From contig NC_059368.1 in NCBI RefSeq assembly GCF_019703515.2, forward strand, positions 35,366,735 to 35,430,734: a stretch of 64,000 nucleotides of DNA, written 5' to 3'. Position numbers and translations under genes: made by a program. This document shows, one piece after another, positions 1 to 10,286 of this stretch (its first letter is position 1; every line of letters starts with the position of its first letter). The DNA comes from Myxocyprinus asiaticus (taxonomy: Eukaryota; Chordata; Actinopteri; Cypriniformes; Catostomidae). Under the pieces are notes generated by a model. It was not told the origin of the DNA. It was given only the letters and a program-made list of their open reading frames with translations, and did not search any database.

Positions 1-430
1 GGCATTTGAAAAGATGTCATATAAGCGGCTTGGCAGGCTGGACGCATATGGTAAGAAATGGCACTGGTATTTTTCATTTCTGGAAGGCTCTCAGTGAGGA
101 CCATGTGGAGAGAGACAAAATTGTGGTAGTAATTGTGGATTCTGTTCTTTTCTCTTTGTTTGTTGATTTTATGTTTTTGATTATCTCAAATATTTTTTGT
201 TTGTTTGTTTGTTTATATGTGTGAATTGTGTAATTTAGGATTTGACCACAGGGATGTTTGTTGAGGGACAGGATGGGTTTGGGGAGAGGGAGCGGGAAAT
301 AATGGGGGTTAAAGTTGATTTTGTATATGTTTATTCTGTTGTTGTTGTTTTTTGTTTTGTTTTGTTTTTTTAATACAAGAATCAATATCAAATGTTAATA
401 GAAAAAAATAAATAAAATAAAATAAACTCA
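1..430 (+). other. Possible 3' end of a retroelement, low support
   Basis: A G- and T-rich stretch ends in an A-rich run of AAATAAAATAAA type around 398-427, followed by AATAAAGC. This looks like the 3' tail of a LINE-like copy on the + strand. The short open frame at 6-224 has no recognisable domain. I cannot assign a family, and a chance A-rich tract is equally possible. Confidence 0.2.
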
Positions 431-2706
431 AATAAAGCAGCACAAAGTGTTCCAACACAAGAATGTGTTTTACTAGCCATTACACATATTCCGAGAATGT
501 CATGACTGATTACTACATTTGCATATGTTAAATTGCCAGATACTTTCTCACTAAGTGACTTTCAAAACCTAATTGCCAAAATGCTAACCAAGATTATATT
601 TATGCTTCCCCCCCCTATCTATAATATAATGAGGGTGTGGAAAGAAGATTTCATTATACTGTTCATAAAAAGCTTTGGACACACATTTTGACCATTGTGC
701 TTTAATTTTTATATGACTATCCACTATTATATAAAACAATGATATGTTACAGTAGGCTTTTCTGAGTCCATCTTCCAATAAGGGTACAGCAAGTCAAAGT
801 TTATAATCTTGACAGGGGTACAGTATGACTTAATGTATGTAAGCCCAACGTGCTGTGACAATCTGAAGAGCGCAGTTTGTTATCTGCACCTCTGAACGAT
901 TACAACATCACCACCAAGTAGAGATCTCTATTTGTATTTATCAGTCAACACGCTCTCATGACGAAACGACACTAGGGTCCGCATTGTAGTGACATTTACT
1001 AATTCCATATTCAACTCATTTCGGAGCATTCCATTTCTTTACCCAAGGATACATTTTAAAATTAAATGATTTGAAAATTCAGGGTTGGTCGTTTTGCCAT
1101 CCGACAGGCTAGGGGGTATCAGAAGTTTACTGGGGGGCACAAGTAAACTCTAGGGTGGGCAATACCACCTCCCTCCCCCTTTCCCCCAACGGCCACCAGC
1201 CCTTTGACCCGACCAAGGGACTGTAATTGTATCTGCTTGTTAAGTTTTTTATATTTGTAAAAACTGGTTAGGTTTCGGTATAAAGGGATGGGTTATGTGC
1301 TCAAAAATGTCTACATAGTAGTGTAATGTAGATAAAATGATTGTGACTAAATTTACCTGTCTGTTACATGGTTTATATTGATGAAAAGTGGTTAGGTTTG
1401 AGGTTGGGGGTTGGGTTAGGGGATCAAAAATATCTATATAATTGTACATTGTTACTAAAATATTGTATTTCTAAGTATAATAAAACACACTGCCGTTAAT
1501 CGTGCAGTAATATCCGAAGACTGGTGAGCCTATAACGGAATCATCTGAACTCAGGAGAGTGACGTTGACGTTGCCTGTGATGTTTTCATGGTGCAGGAAA
1601 ATGGTTGCAATGGTGTAGCCTTGCTAATGAGACTGTCCTCTGTCACTAGGCATTTACTCTACAGATTTTGAGGGAAATTATGCATAATTCTGACATTTAT
1701 TCTGAATTTTATTCCAATTCTGTGGAAATCTGTGTTTTCTGTGGAGTTCTGTGGGTGCAGATTTAGTGTGGGCATAGTTATGTGGGTGTAGTTATGAGTA
1801 ATATAATATAGTAACTATTATTACAGGAAACTATTAAATATTTTAATTTATGCATTGATTCAAGGTTTGAATAAAAATTTGTCACATAGCAGGGCAACTC
1901 TCTCTGGGCTCCACAGATGGCCACGTTTTATCACCCATGAAAGTTATAGTAGCACAGTACTACTTTGTTTACTGTCCTTTCCGAAACAAATCAAGCTAGA
2001 GTTCCAAACCAAAATGCCCACTTCCTGGTGCTCCATCACCAAGCTAACACTAAAGACGGCTTCCTCAGATTACAGCTGTGAGAGATGGTTTAGTCACACC
2101 GGCGAGTGCCCCCACAACATTCCAGCAGCATGACAATGTACACTCCTCCCACTCATCTGTTCTTCAGCACTTCACTCTGAATTTCACTTCTTACAAATTA
2201 ACTGCTGCTGTCTTTTCAGCCATTTTTGACTGTTTTACTGTGAATTAAGTTCTCATCCATTTCAGCTAAGTCATCGGTTGTCTGTAATTCTTTCCTTTGT
2301 GCCTTAAACATGTTTTAAAGCAATAATCCAAGGGCAAATAAACAGCCTTGCAGAGAAACAGCCCCAAAGCTGGCCTGGGGTTCAGTGAGGTCACCTGAGA
2401 TGCTGGAACACAAGTAAAAAAAACATCTTATAGTTATGTTATGGTAAGTTTAAGGTATATTGCAAGATTTCTCCAGCCCAGGAGACTTGTGAAGTTGTCA
2501 CAGGAAATTACACAGGAAATCAGAGTATCAGTTTAAAATATTTTGCCACCCTTAATCAAACCAGATGTGACGAATTCTGGACAAGTGCCACAATGCGGTG
2601 AATGTTCATGCCCCGAAAATCTTCTGTGCCTTTGACATCACATTCCAGAAAATACATTTGCGAAGAAGTACATTTTGGTCTCCCTGCTGTTATGGTTAGG
2701 GTTAAG
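431..2706. other. No gene seen
   Basis: AT-rich intergenic sequence without an open frame that resembles a known protein. It holds short low-complexity pieces of the type GGTTAGGTTT and GGGTTAGGGG around 1265-1430 and a pyrimidine/purine-rich stretch near 1160-1200. These resemble interior parts of fish DNA repeats, but no boundaries could be drawn. Confidence 0.5.
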
Positions 2707-3187
2707 CCTAAAGTATATTTCAGTTTTGACGCAAACACTCAGCATCTGCATACAGTTGGATGATAACTTTTCAAAGTGTACTTCATTTCACTGTGAGCGC
2801 TTACACAGGCGGTTGGCACATGCGCGCATCTATGAGATACTGGACTATTTCTCCTCAGGAGTTTAGACCCATGAGATATCTTTATCTTCCTTCAGACTTG
2901 ATATACAAATGCAGGTATCTCCTGACCTCCTCACACATACACACACACGTTCTTGACGTGCACATCCAATGATGTTGTTTTCACCTTCTCCTGCAGTTTA
3001 CCACCGATTACATCTTCTTCTAGCACTTCTTTTTGACAGTAAAGACTCATTTGTGAGTGTTACCTCCTTGTTGCCTCCCACATGCATTCAGTGCTCACGC
3101 ACTCTGTTGATGACGAAATTTGCGTCACGTGTCCTGTAGACAGATGCCTAGCATTCGTGTCAGACCGAAGTATATTTTGGGCTTTAG
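2707..3187. mobile_element. MITE-like element with about 40-bp imperfect inverted ends
   Basis: The left end (CCTAAAGTATATTTCAG, followed by a TTTTGACGC-like stretch and CAGCATCTG) recurs in inverted orientation at the right end as CCCAAAATATACTTCGG with GGCATCTG further in. This gives about 40 bp of imperfect terminal inverted repeat around a roughly 480-bp body without coding potential. Both ends abut TTAGGG-like flanks, so the target duplication is unclear. Superfamily not assigned. Confidence 0.5.
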
Positions 3188-4152
3188 GTTTAGGGTTTTG
3201 GTAAGGAGTATATTAGCCTTGTGTGACCCTACGTCCTCCTGCGTGGACATTGTGTTTTGTCTTCGCAATACACTATGCATAATTTAATTTTATTTTAACC
3301 GACTGAACTGATTTCAGTTCAGAACACTCTGGGCTGTTACTAGTAAAGTCTTAAACTTTTGACGCACCGATTCATGTGACAATACAATATAGCACCGATC
3401 ATGGTGGAGTTTGTCTTTGGTAGAAACGCCAACAAAACTTCATGTGGTAAGAAACCTCATTAAGCTTTTACATTGAAATCTGTTTGAGTCAAAACACTAG
3501 AGTCTCTAGTTTCATCCGATATGCCATTTTGAAAATTTGAGAGATTTATCACGAAACGGCATGCTGTTAAACACTGTGACTACTTACAAGGACTATAGTC
3601 CTTTTTTTCCCTCTTAGAAATCCTATATTCATTGTGCATTATCACACTGAGAATCAATGGGTGCATCCAAAAGCTGAAAATGTTTGCTTTCAGAGGCTTT
3701 ATATGGAGTTAGGATGAAAATAAGGTGCATTTCGAACTGTTCTGAGACCAGTGCAGACAGACAGCACACTGGAGGTGAAGTCATTCACTGAATAGGGAGC
3801 AAGGGAGCATCCTATAGCTTTCTTATGCAACCAAGTGCGTTCACTACTAACATCCGACCAAGAGTTCAGTTTCAGGCTGCAAATGATGTTTGCACCTCTC
3901 AACATGGTTTGCAGACATGGGACAATGGTAATGAGTACTTAGATTTATAATTTATAATGCTAAATTTTATTTTAACATGGTTGGCAGTGATTGGATTATG
4001 CTGGCCATTACTTTAAATCAAAATTGATTATGTTAATTACTAATTGGTAAAGTGCTTCAGCACTGGCTATCACTTGTTTGTTTGACAGTGCAAAGAGAAA
4101 ACATTGAAAAAAAAAAAAACAATTGTTTAATGAACAAAAATTGTAACATTAA

Positions 4153-4270
4153 AGTCAAATCAAGTCAAATAATTTTTATTTGTATAGTTTTTCATTTGTG
4201 CTTTTCCCAGTACACAATGTTCCAACGCAGTTTTACAGAAATCAGCTGTAATGTCTGTAACGTCTCAAAA
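4153..4270 (-). repeat. Retroelement 3'-end fragment (minus strand)
   Basis: Read on the - strand, a body related to the one at 16820-16940 (shared phrases like CTGTAAAGCTGCTTTG and GAAAAGCACTATA) ends in a TTTGACTTGATTTGAC-like short-repeat tail. This arrangement is typical of LINE or LINE-mobilised SINE 3' ends in fish. Only the 3' end is present and no coding sequence survives. Confidence 0.45.
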
Positions 4271-5552
4271 ACATGAATAAACAACACTCCAGTGAAGATA
4301 ATAAACAATTTGATAAAGAAAAGAAAAAAAGAAAATCTTTCTTTCTATAGCTTGGTATTATTTAAAATTTTACAACTTAATCCCGCTGTCCCCATGTGAG
4401 GACATACATTTTTAAGAAAACTGTTTGCTCTAAAAAATATATTTTGCATGTTTAGGGACTACTAGTTACAAATCATAAAGGGAAATGAAATATGCACACA
4501 GCAGGGTCTCCGGAGGTTAATGTAATTACTACTCAAATATTTCCAAAAATTGGTCATGCTTTGGCTTTCACATCACATCATTCAAAGACGTAAGTTCTTG
4601 CGTCTGAACAGTATATCTCAATTGTAGTTCCATCTTCAGCCACTGGGTTGAGCTTCGATTTTAACAGGAAAACATTCGATGCTAATTTTTTAGAATGTTT
4701 TTTCTAAAAGCATCTTGACATACAGTAATATAAAGCTATAAATTCAATTTGTTTATCATAGCTTAGTTCTTTGAAGAATTTGATGAGAAACATTTTTTTT
4801 AACATTAAATCTCAACTTTTAATACAGATTTTGGTATCTAGGCATATCTGAGCACATATGCGATTTTTTGGGGTCTGGGCAGGAGATTTTGCTCAGAAGA
4901 AATATTTAAGAAGCAGAACTCTAAGTCTCAATTTGCTCTCCATTTAATCTAATTTCTGCCTAGAAGATACAACTATAAAAGTATTCCTACAGTTAACTTT
5001 GCTCTGTACCATTTTCTGTCTGTGTATTATACATAGCAGGACCCTTGCAGATATAACAAGTACATTTGGCCCATTTAAATCACACCAGATGTGTCTATCT
5101 GTTCCAGATCATTAAAACTCACAGCTGTGTTGGGGTCATAGACACAACAGTTTTGGGACAGCAATTTGTACAAGAATGTTTGACAACAAGATGGATTTGT
5201 ATGACAACATGATTGATTTTCTTTTGAAATTATGTATCTTTTATCTCCATTCAAAATGAGAGATAAAGTATGTAAGAGTAACAGGGTTTACGGGTTAGAA
5301 TTGCATCTATAGAGCAGAATTCCTTGAACACAGAGCACTTTTCTAGCCAAGAGCCTCTTGTGAAATAACATACCACAGTGTGTGAACCAAAATAGATCAT
5401 GGCATGCTGATAAATTTAACTCCCTTTTCCCATTATTTTTCTCTTTTGTTGTCCCTCTCTTGTTCAAGGGAATGTCTACACTAAAAAAACACCAATGAGA
5501 GACAATGAGTTAAGGTTTGAAAGTTAAAAATGTGTAATTTTTTAAATGTCAA
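4271..5552. other. No gene seen
   Basis: AT-rich sequence with no credible coding frame, RNA gene or terminal inverted repeat pair. Confidence 0.5.
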
Positions 5553-5563
5553 AATATAATATA

Positions 5564-5602
<39 letters not shown>
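5553..5602. repeat. (TA)n microsatellite
   Basis: ATATA/TAATATAAT-type sequence grades into a pure TA run of about 30 bases. Confidence 0.9.
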
Positions 5603-5604
<2 letters not shown>

Positions 5605-6040
5605 ACTGGCCCCCACAGAGTAGCATCACACATATGTGTTTCTGCAACATCCAGTTACATTACAAGCTTCCAGATTCAAATCGGATTTCGCGCAGACACA
5701 GGCTGCGCTGGTCAAGCACTTGTAATTTATATTCACTCAAACAGTTACTCATACAGTCTTTTGAAGCACAGAATAAATTTATTTTATATACATACATCTA
5801 ACTCATCAAAGTATCACGATAAAAGGTTTACAGCTCATACGCACAGTCAACACATCAAACTCGATCTTCCAATGCATGCAGCCATGTTTGTTTACATTAG
5901 CAGCGGTTGTCATTCGTCACATAAACAGCTGCTCAAAGAGTCTTTTCAAGCACATGATACATTTATTCGTAATACGTTAACCCCTCTACTGGCTGTGCAG
6001 TGTCACATTCGGAAAAAAACTCACTCTGGGGGGTCCTGCA

Positions 6041-6262
6041 GCTGACTCACTTTCTGTCTTCAAAAAACAGCTAAAAACACATCTTTTCCATGAGCACTTA
6101 ACCAGTCACGAAAAAAAAAAAAATTCTTGTTGCACTTTAATCTGTTTTGAAAGCTACAATTCTGATGCTATAAGTCTCTTTAAGATGATTCGCTTATGTT
6201 TTCCTCTTTTGTAAGTCGCTTTGGATAAAAACATCTGCCAAATGAATAAATGTAAAAATGTA
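6041..6262 (+). mobile_element. L2-clade LINE 3' remnant
   Basis: The first bases translate to ADSLSVFKKQLKTHLFHEHL, the characteristic carboxyl end of L2/CR1-type LINE ORF2 proteins. They are followed by a short 3' UTR with GTAAGTCGCTTTGGATAAAA and a tail of ATGTAAA repeats (about 6245-6270), both typical of teleost L2 elements. All of the endonuclease and most of the reverse transcriptase are missing, as expected of a 5'-truncated LINE copy. Confidence 0.75.
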
Positions 6263-7941
6263 AATGTAAATTTAGACCCTACTCATGAAAAGGTTAAGGG
6301 GGTTTAAGGAACCTGTAAAAACACCCCTACCAGTGGTTAAATTACTGTACAGCACATTTTTTTTTTTTTTTTTGCAAACATGAACTAAAGGACTTAACAA
6401 AATATTTGAGATTAGGGGGGACCAAATATAAAAGTTAATGAATCTGCCATTGAAAATTCCATTTTGATCTGAACATTGGAGAGACATGACACCCTTCAGT
6501 GACTATGGTGGTTATGGCCCTGCATAAACTCAATAGAGAAATGGTGATCTGTTAAGAATAAACATTTGATGATAAATCCCTGTTGAATAATAGTTCACTG
6601 ACATTCAAAAACAACATCATGTGCATCATGTGCAAAGAGTGGGTATGATGTTGATAATGAACTTATTGCTCTACTGTCATAAAAAGCTAAGAGAAACTGG
6701 ATTATTTTGGATTAAAAATGAGTTAACTGGGTTTGTGAGAACTGAGTGGTGATGAGTGAATCACTTCATCTATGACTAAACACATGCATGGCTTTGGTTT
6801 TGGCTGCTTACATAGTTTTAGGCAAGATGCTTTACACATGATTCAAGCCTGAATGTGGCCTGCTGTGACCTGTTTGCATCCTCCATCTGAGGATGCAGAG
6901 AGTCTGTATCATGCCAGTGTGATTTCAGGCCATCTCTGAGGCCATGGCCCCAGATGCCCATGTGGAGTAAACAAGGACAGGGGAGATTATAATAAGCATA
7001 TGCTATTAGCAACAGCTGCCCGTGGTCAGGTTCTCTCCGATTTCATATTTACATGAAAATAAGTTGGAATGGAATGGAATCGCTTTTCATCGTGTTTCAG
7101 AGCTGTTTCCGATTAGCAATACTGCTCTGAATAAAGCCCTAACCTGAACCAGGCATTTACATGTCAAAAAGCACTGTGGAGTAACACAGCTAACCGCAAA
7201 GTATTTTCTCGCTTCTCGCATCTAAACGATACTCAGGCGCCAGCAACATTAAATGTCCGTACAAAGAACTAGCCTTCTCTTGTCTTCATCCCATATGTTG
7301 CACATTACACAATAATCATATCCAGACTTGGAGCGAGGGAATGTCACCACCTTGCTTTCTGGTTTTATTTTCCATTGAAAATTCTACTCTCATAAGGGCA
7401 ACTCTATCTGACTCACGTTGCACTGACTTCACAGAATCATTTCAGCAATTAATCTCTAAGTTAATGTCTTAAATGGAATAGGAAGCAAAACATGACCTAT
7501 GGTCACGAGTGCGGCTATAACAGGACTAGTCCCTGCGGTCACCCACCCAAAAGACAAACAAAAATTAATTTGACTTGGCTGCGTGCGCTGGTTCAGGTCT
7601 GAGTTTGTTGGCAGTCCTGCTCTGAGTTTGTTGGCAGTACAGCTTGAGTATGACCTTTTGTTCTGTAAATTCAATCACATCCAGAAAACCTCATTTTATT
7701 GATGTGAAAATGCTTTAAAAACAACGAATGAGCTGTTGGGTAACTGATGGTCTGAAACAGGTAGAGACTCATGCAGAGATTATTATGGGATCCCTCATTT
7801 TCCCCTCGTATTCCAAACAAGGGATCCAGCTGAAGGAAAACAAATTTTCCATGGGTCAAGCTTAATAAGAAAAATGAACCCATCGGTCATGAATCTGTAG
7901 TAAAATGCAGAAAACCTGAAGGTGACCAACTCTCTAGATAG
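6263..7941. other. No gene seen
   Basis: Intergenic sequence without a recognisable coding frame. A homopolymeric T run lies near 6357-6373. No inverted-repeat pair or RNA gene was identified. Confidence 0.5.
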
Positions 7942-7949
7942 ATGTAGGA

Positions 7950-8353
7950 CAGTGATGTAGTAGTGTCTGAAGAGGTGGGCATACGGTGAATTTATGAATA
8001 AACTGTTTAGCATTGTATAGCTAGTATGAGTGTAGTAATGTTCATGTTAACACGTTATCTAGTATTACCATATGTAGCCTACATAAGAATTATACTGTAA
8101 TAATATACTATAATGTGCTTTTCTGTGTATAGTGAAATTGTTTTCCTACTTAAAAATATAAACTGAAATGATTTGATATCACAAAAAAAGGCACCACAGA
8201 CAATAGTAAAAGGCAAAAAAAAAAAAAAAAAAAAAAGACATTTGATGTATTAATTACGGGACAGTTGTCCAGCATCTGTGAAAAGAATCAAAAACTAGCA
8301 TGGGTGCAATAAAATGCAGTATTTTCACAAAGTTTAATTGCAAAAGTTAAATT

Positions 8354-8440
<87 letters not shown>

Positions 8441-8856
8441 TTAGCAGGGAAATAAATTTACAGTGCAAATTATGGTTACTCAAGAGATGTTGTAAATGTC
8501 ATTCCCTTACTGGAATGGAAAATATGATTGGTTAGCAAATATTCAATCGCATCTGAAATGAATGTTCTGATTGGTGGATCAGATTATTCGGACTGTCTGT
8601 CTTGCCCATGCTATCAGTTGCACTCCCGCAGCTCCGTGCGCGTTTAGAGAGAATCTCTGTACGCTTAAAAAAAACACACACACAATTCACTCAGTGGTTC
8701 TGCGGCATCACGTTAGTGATAGATTGAAAGTTCCAGGTCAAAAGACTACTCATTGTTCTGGCGGCCATTCTTATCATCACTTATTTTAGGTGGGCATACG
8801 AAAAATCATAAGAAACATAGGTGGGCATACGGCGTATGCCCTTCACTACATTACTG
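7950..8856. mobile_element. Non-autonomous hAT element with 8-bp target duplication
   Basis: The element is flanked by a perfect 8-bp direct repeat ATGTAGGA (7942-7949 and 8857-8864), the length made by hAT transposases. The termini are CAGTGATGTAGT at the left and the inverted CAGTAATGTAGT at the right. Just inside each end lies the same GGGCATACGG-type motif in inverted orientation. The interior has no transposase and includes a poly(A) run and an 82-bp (AT)n tract. Sequence and duplication length together make the hAT assignment strong. Confidence 0.8.
8357..8438. repeat. (AT)n microsatellite inside the hAT element
   Basis: A pure AT dinucleotide run of about 80 bases. It also produces a spurious isoleucine-tyrosine open frame on the + strand. 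Confidence 0.95.
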
Positions 8857-8967
8857 ATGTAGGATAGAGAAAATATGTCTAATAAATTATAACACACCCC
8901 TAAATATGAGAAATGGTTTGTTGTTTTAGATATTTTCTTCCAATAATCAGTTCCAGTTAAAACTGTA

Positions 8968-9442
8968 TGTAACAGGGTTAGGGTGGGCAAGGAGGAGGCG
9001 GGAACCGGCTGAACAGTCAAAGTAATATTGAATTTAAACAAAAAGACACAAACACAAATACACACACAGCAGCTGCATGTAGCTCTCTCTCTCCCGAACT
9101 GCCGCATCCAGCTGCATTTATCCCTCTCCTCGGCTGATTAGCTCTCTAGAGCTGGGGAGGGGAACAAGGGGAGGGGGAGGGGGGAAAAAAGAGGAGAGGG
9201 AAAGGGCGAGGTTGAGCGACAGAAAGAGATTGAGAGGAGAGAGAGAAAAAATTGCTCGCTGGTTCCCAGACACGCCGTCGCCTGGTCCTCGACCACTCCT
9301 CCACCCTCTGGCAGACGACAGCCGCTCCTCCCCGGGCAGACAGCAGCGAGTCCTCCGACCCCTGGCGGATGGAACGCCCCTCTGCGTTCTGGCGTCCGGT
9401 AGCGAACCCCTCCGCCCCTGGCAGCGCCTCCACCGCTCCAGG
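8968..9442 (-). mobile_element. Partial copy of a small LTR retrotransposon (same family as 54102-55241)
   Basis: Read on the - strand, the distal part (about 8968-9150) resembles the end of the 235-bp LTR at 54102, including the inverted boundary TGTAACA and the phrases AACCGGCT and AAAAAGACA. The part from about 9230 to 9442 matches the internal region of that element around 54540-54700 (CCTGGTCCTCG, ACTCCTCCACCCTCTGG). The primer-binding site and one LTR are missing, so this is a truncated relative. Short frames on both strands here are by-products of its GC-rich interior. Confidence 0.7.
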
Positions 9443-10058
9443 TGATTAACTATACCTGCGGTTACTCTGATAGGTCAGCTGTGTGAAAAAAACAAAAAAA
9501 CAATTCTCTTCCTCATGTGTAATGTTATTTAGTTGAATATATAGGAAACTTGTGTTAATGCTCATAATAGTTATCCTGAAAATGGCTGAATAGAATTTAC
9601 TTACTAAATTAAAAAAAAGGACCAGTTGGTTAATAGTCATTACAAAAATGTCCAAAAGAAACAGTGAAGCACAAAATATACACACATATAATAAATAAAT
9701 AAATAAATAAATAAATCAAACAAACATTTACATGCAGTGGAAAGCAGATTATACATCATCAGTGGTACTACCAAAACATTTCTCATAGTGTTTCAGGAAT
9801 CTGTCACTTTTCTTTTTTTAAGTAAAATGATCGGATTTGAGAAGTGCATAAATTTAAATAAAAAAATGTGAGAGAGAGAGAGATAGAGTAGGCTGCGACT
9901 TCGAAAACTTTTGTTTATGGAGGAAGAATTTTCCATATAGAATATAGTCCACTGAATCGTTTGAAGTATTACTACAGCAGCAAATATCTTTTAAATGAAA
10001 CGATTGGGCAATTTCAAGGGACGGTGCTTTCGTTGTCAACTGAGTAGTGGCACACACA
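9443..10058. other. Upstream flank of zfp36l1; no gene
   Basis: AT-rich sequence with an (AATA)n run near 9689-9716 and a short GA run near 9869-9885. It may hold distal regulatory elements of zfp36l1, but none can be defined from sequence alone. Confidence 0.4.
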
Positions 10059-10151
10059 CGTCACGTCAAAGCGCTGGTGAGAGACATGCGGAAAAGAGGC
10101 GTGAATAAACCCCGCCCACTCCGCAAGGAAGACGACGCAAGTTTTTATAAA
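10059..10151 (+). promoter_or_regulatory. zfp36l1: zfp36l1 core promoter: tandem CRE half sites, GC box, TATA box
   Basis: CGTCACGTCA at 10059-10068 holds two adjacent CREB/ATF half sites, CCCCGCCC at 10110-10117 is an Sp1/KLF-type GC box, and TATAAA sits at 10146-10151. Transcription would start about 25-30 bases downstream, near 10176, giving a 5' UTR of about 110 bases without an upstream ATG. A TATA box plus CRE-like sites fits the immediate-early, stimulus-induced behaviour known for the ZFP36 family. The start site is inferred. Confidence 0.6.
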
Positions 10152-10286
10152 GATTTGCGCGCAAGTTTTGGCAGGACAGAGGGGGTTCTCTGCGGGGCAG
10201 AATAATATCAAAGACCCTTCAAACACTAACAAACCATCTGTTTCTCAACTTTGAAGTATTTTCAACACCCCCCCGGTTTGACCATA

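Noticed and set aside
8338..8535. Isoleucine-tyrosine repeat protein frame
   Set aside because: Translation of an (AT)n microsatellite.
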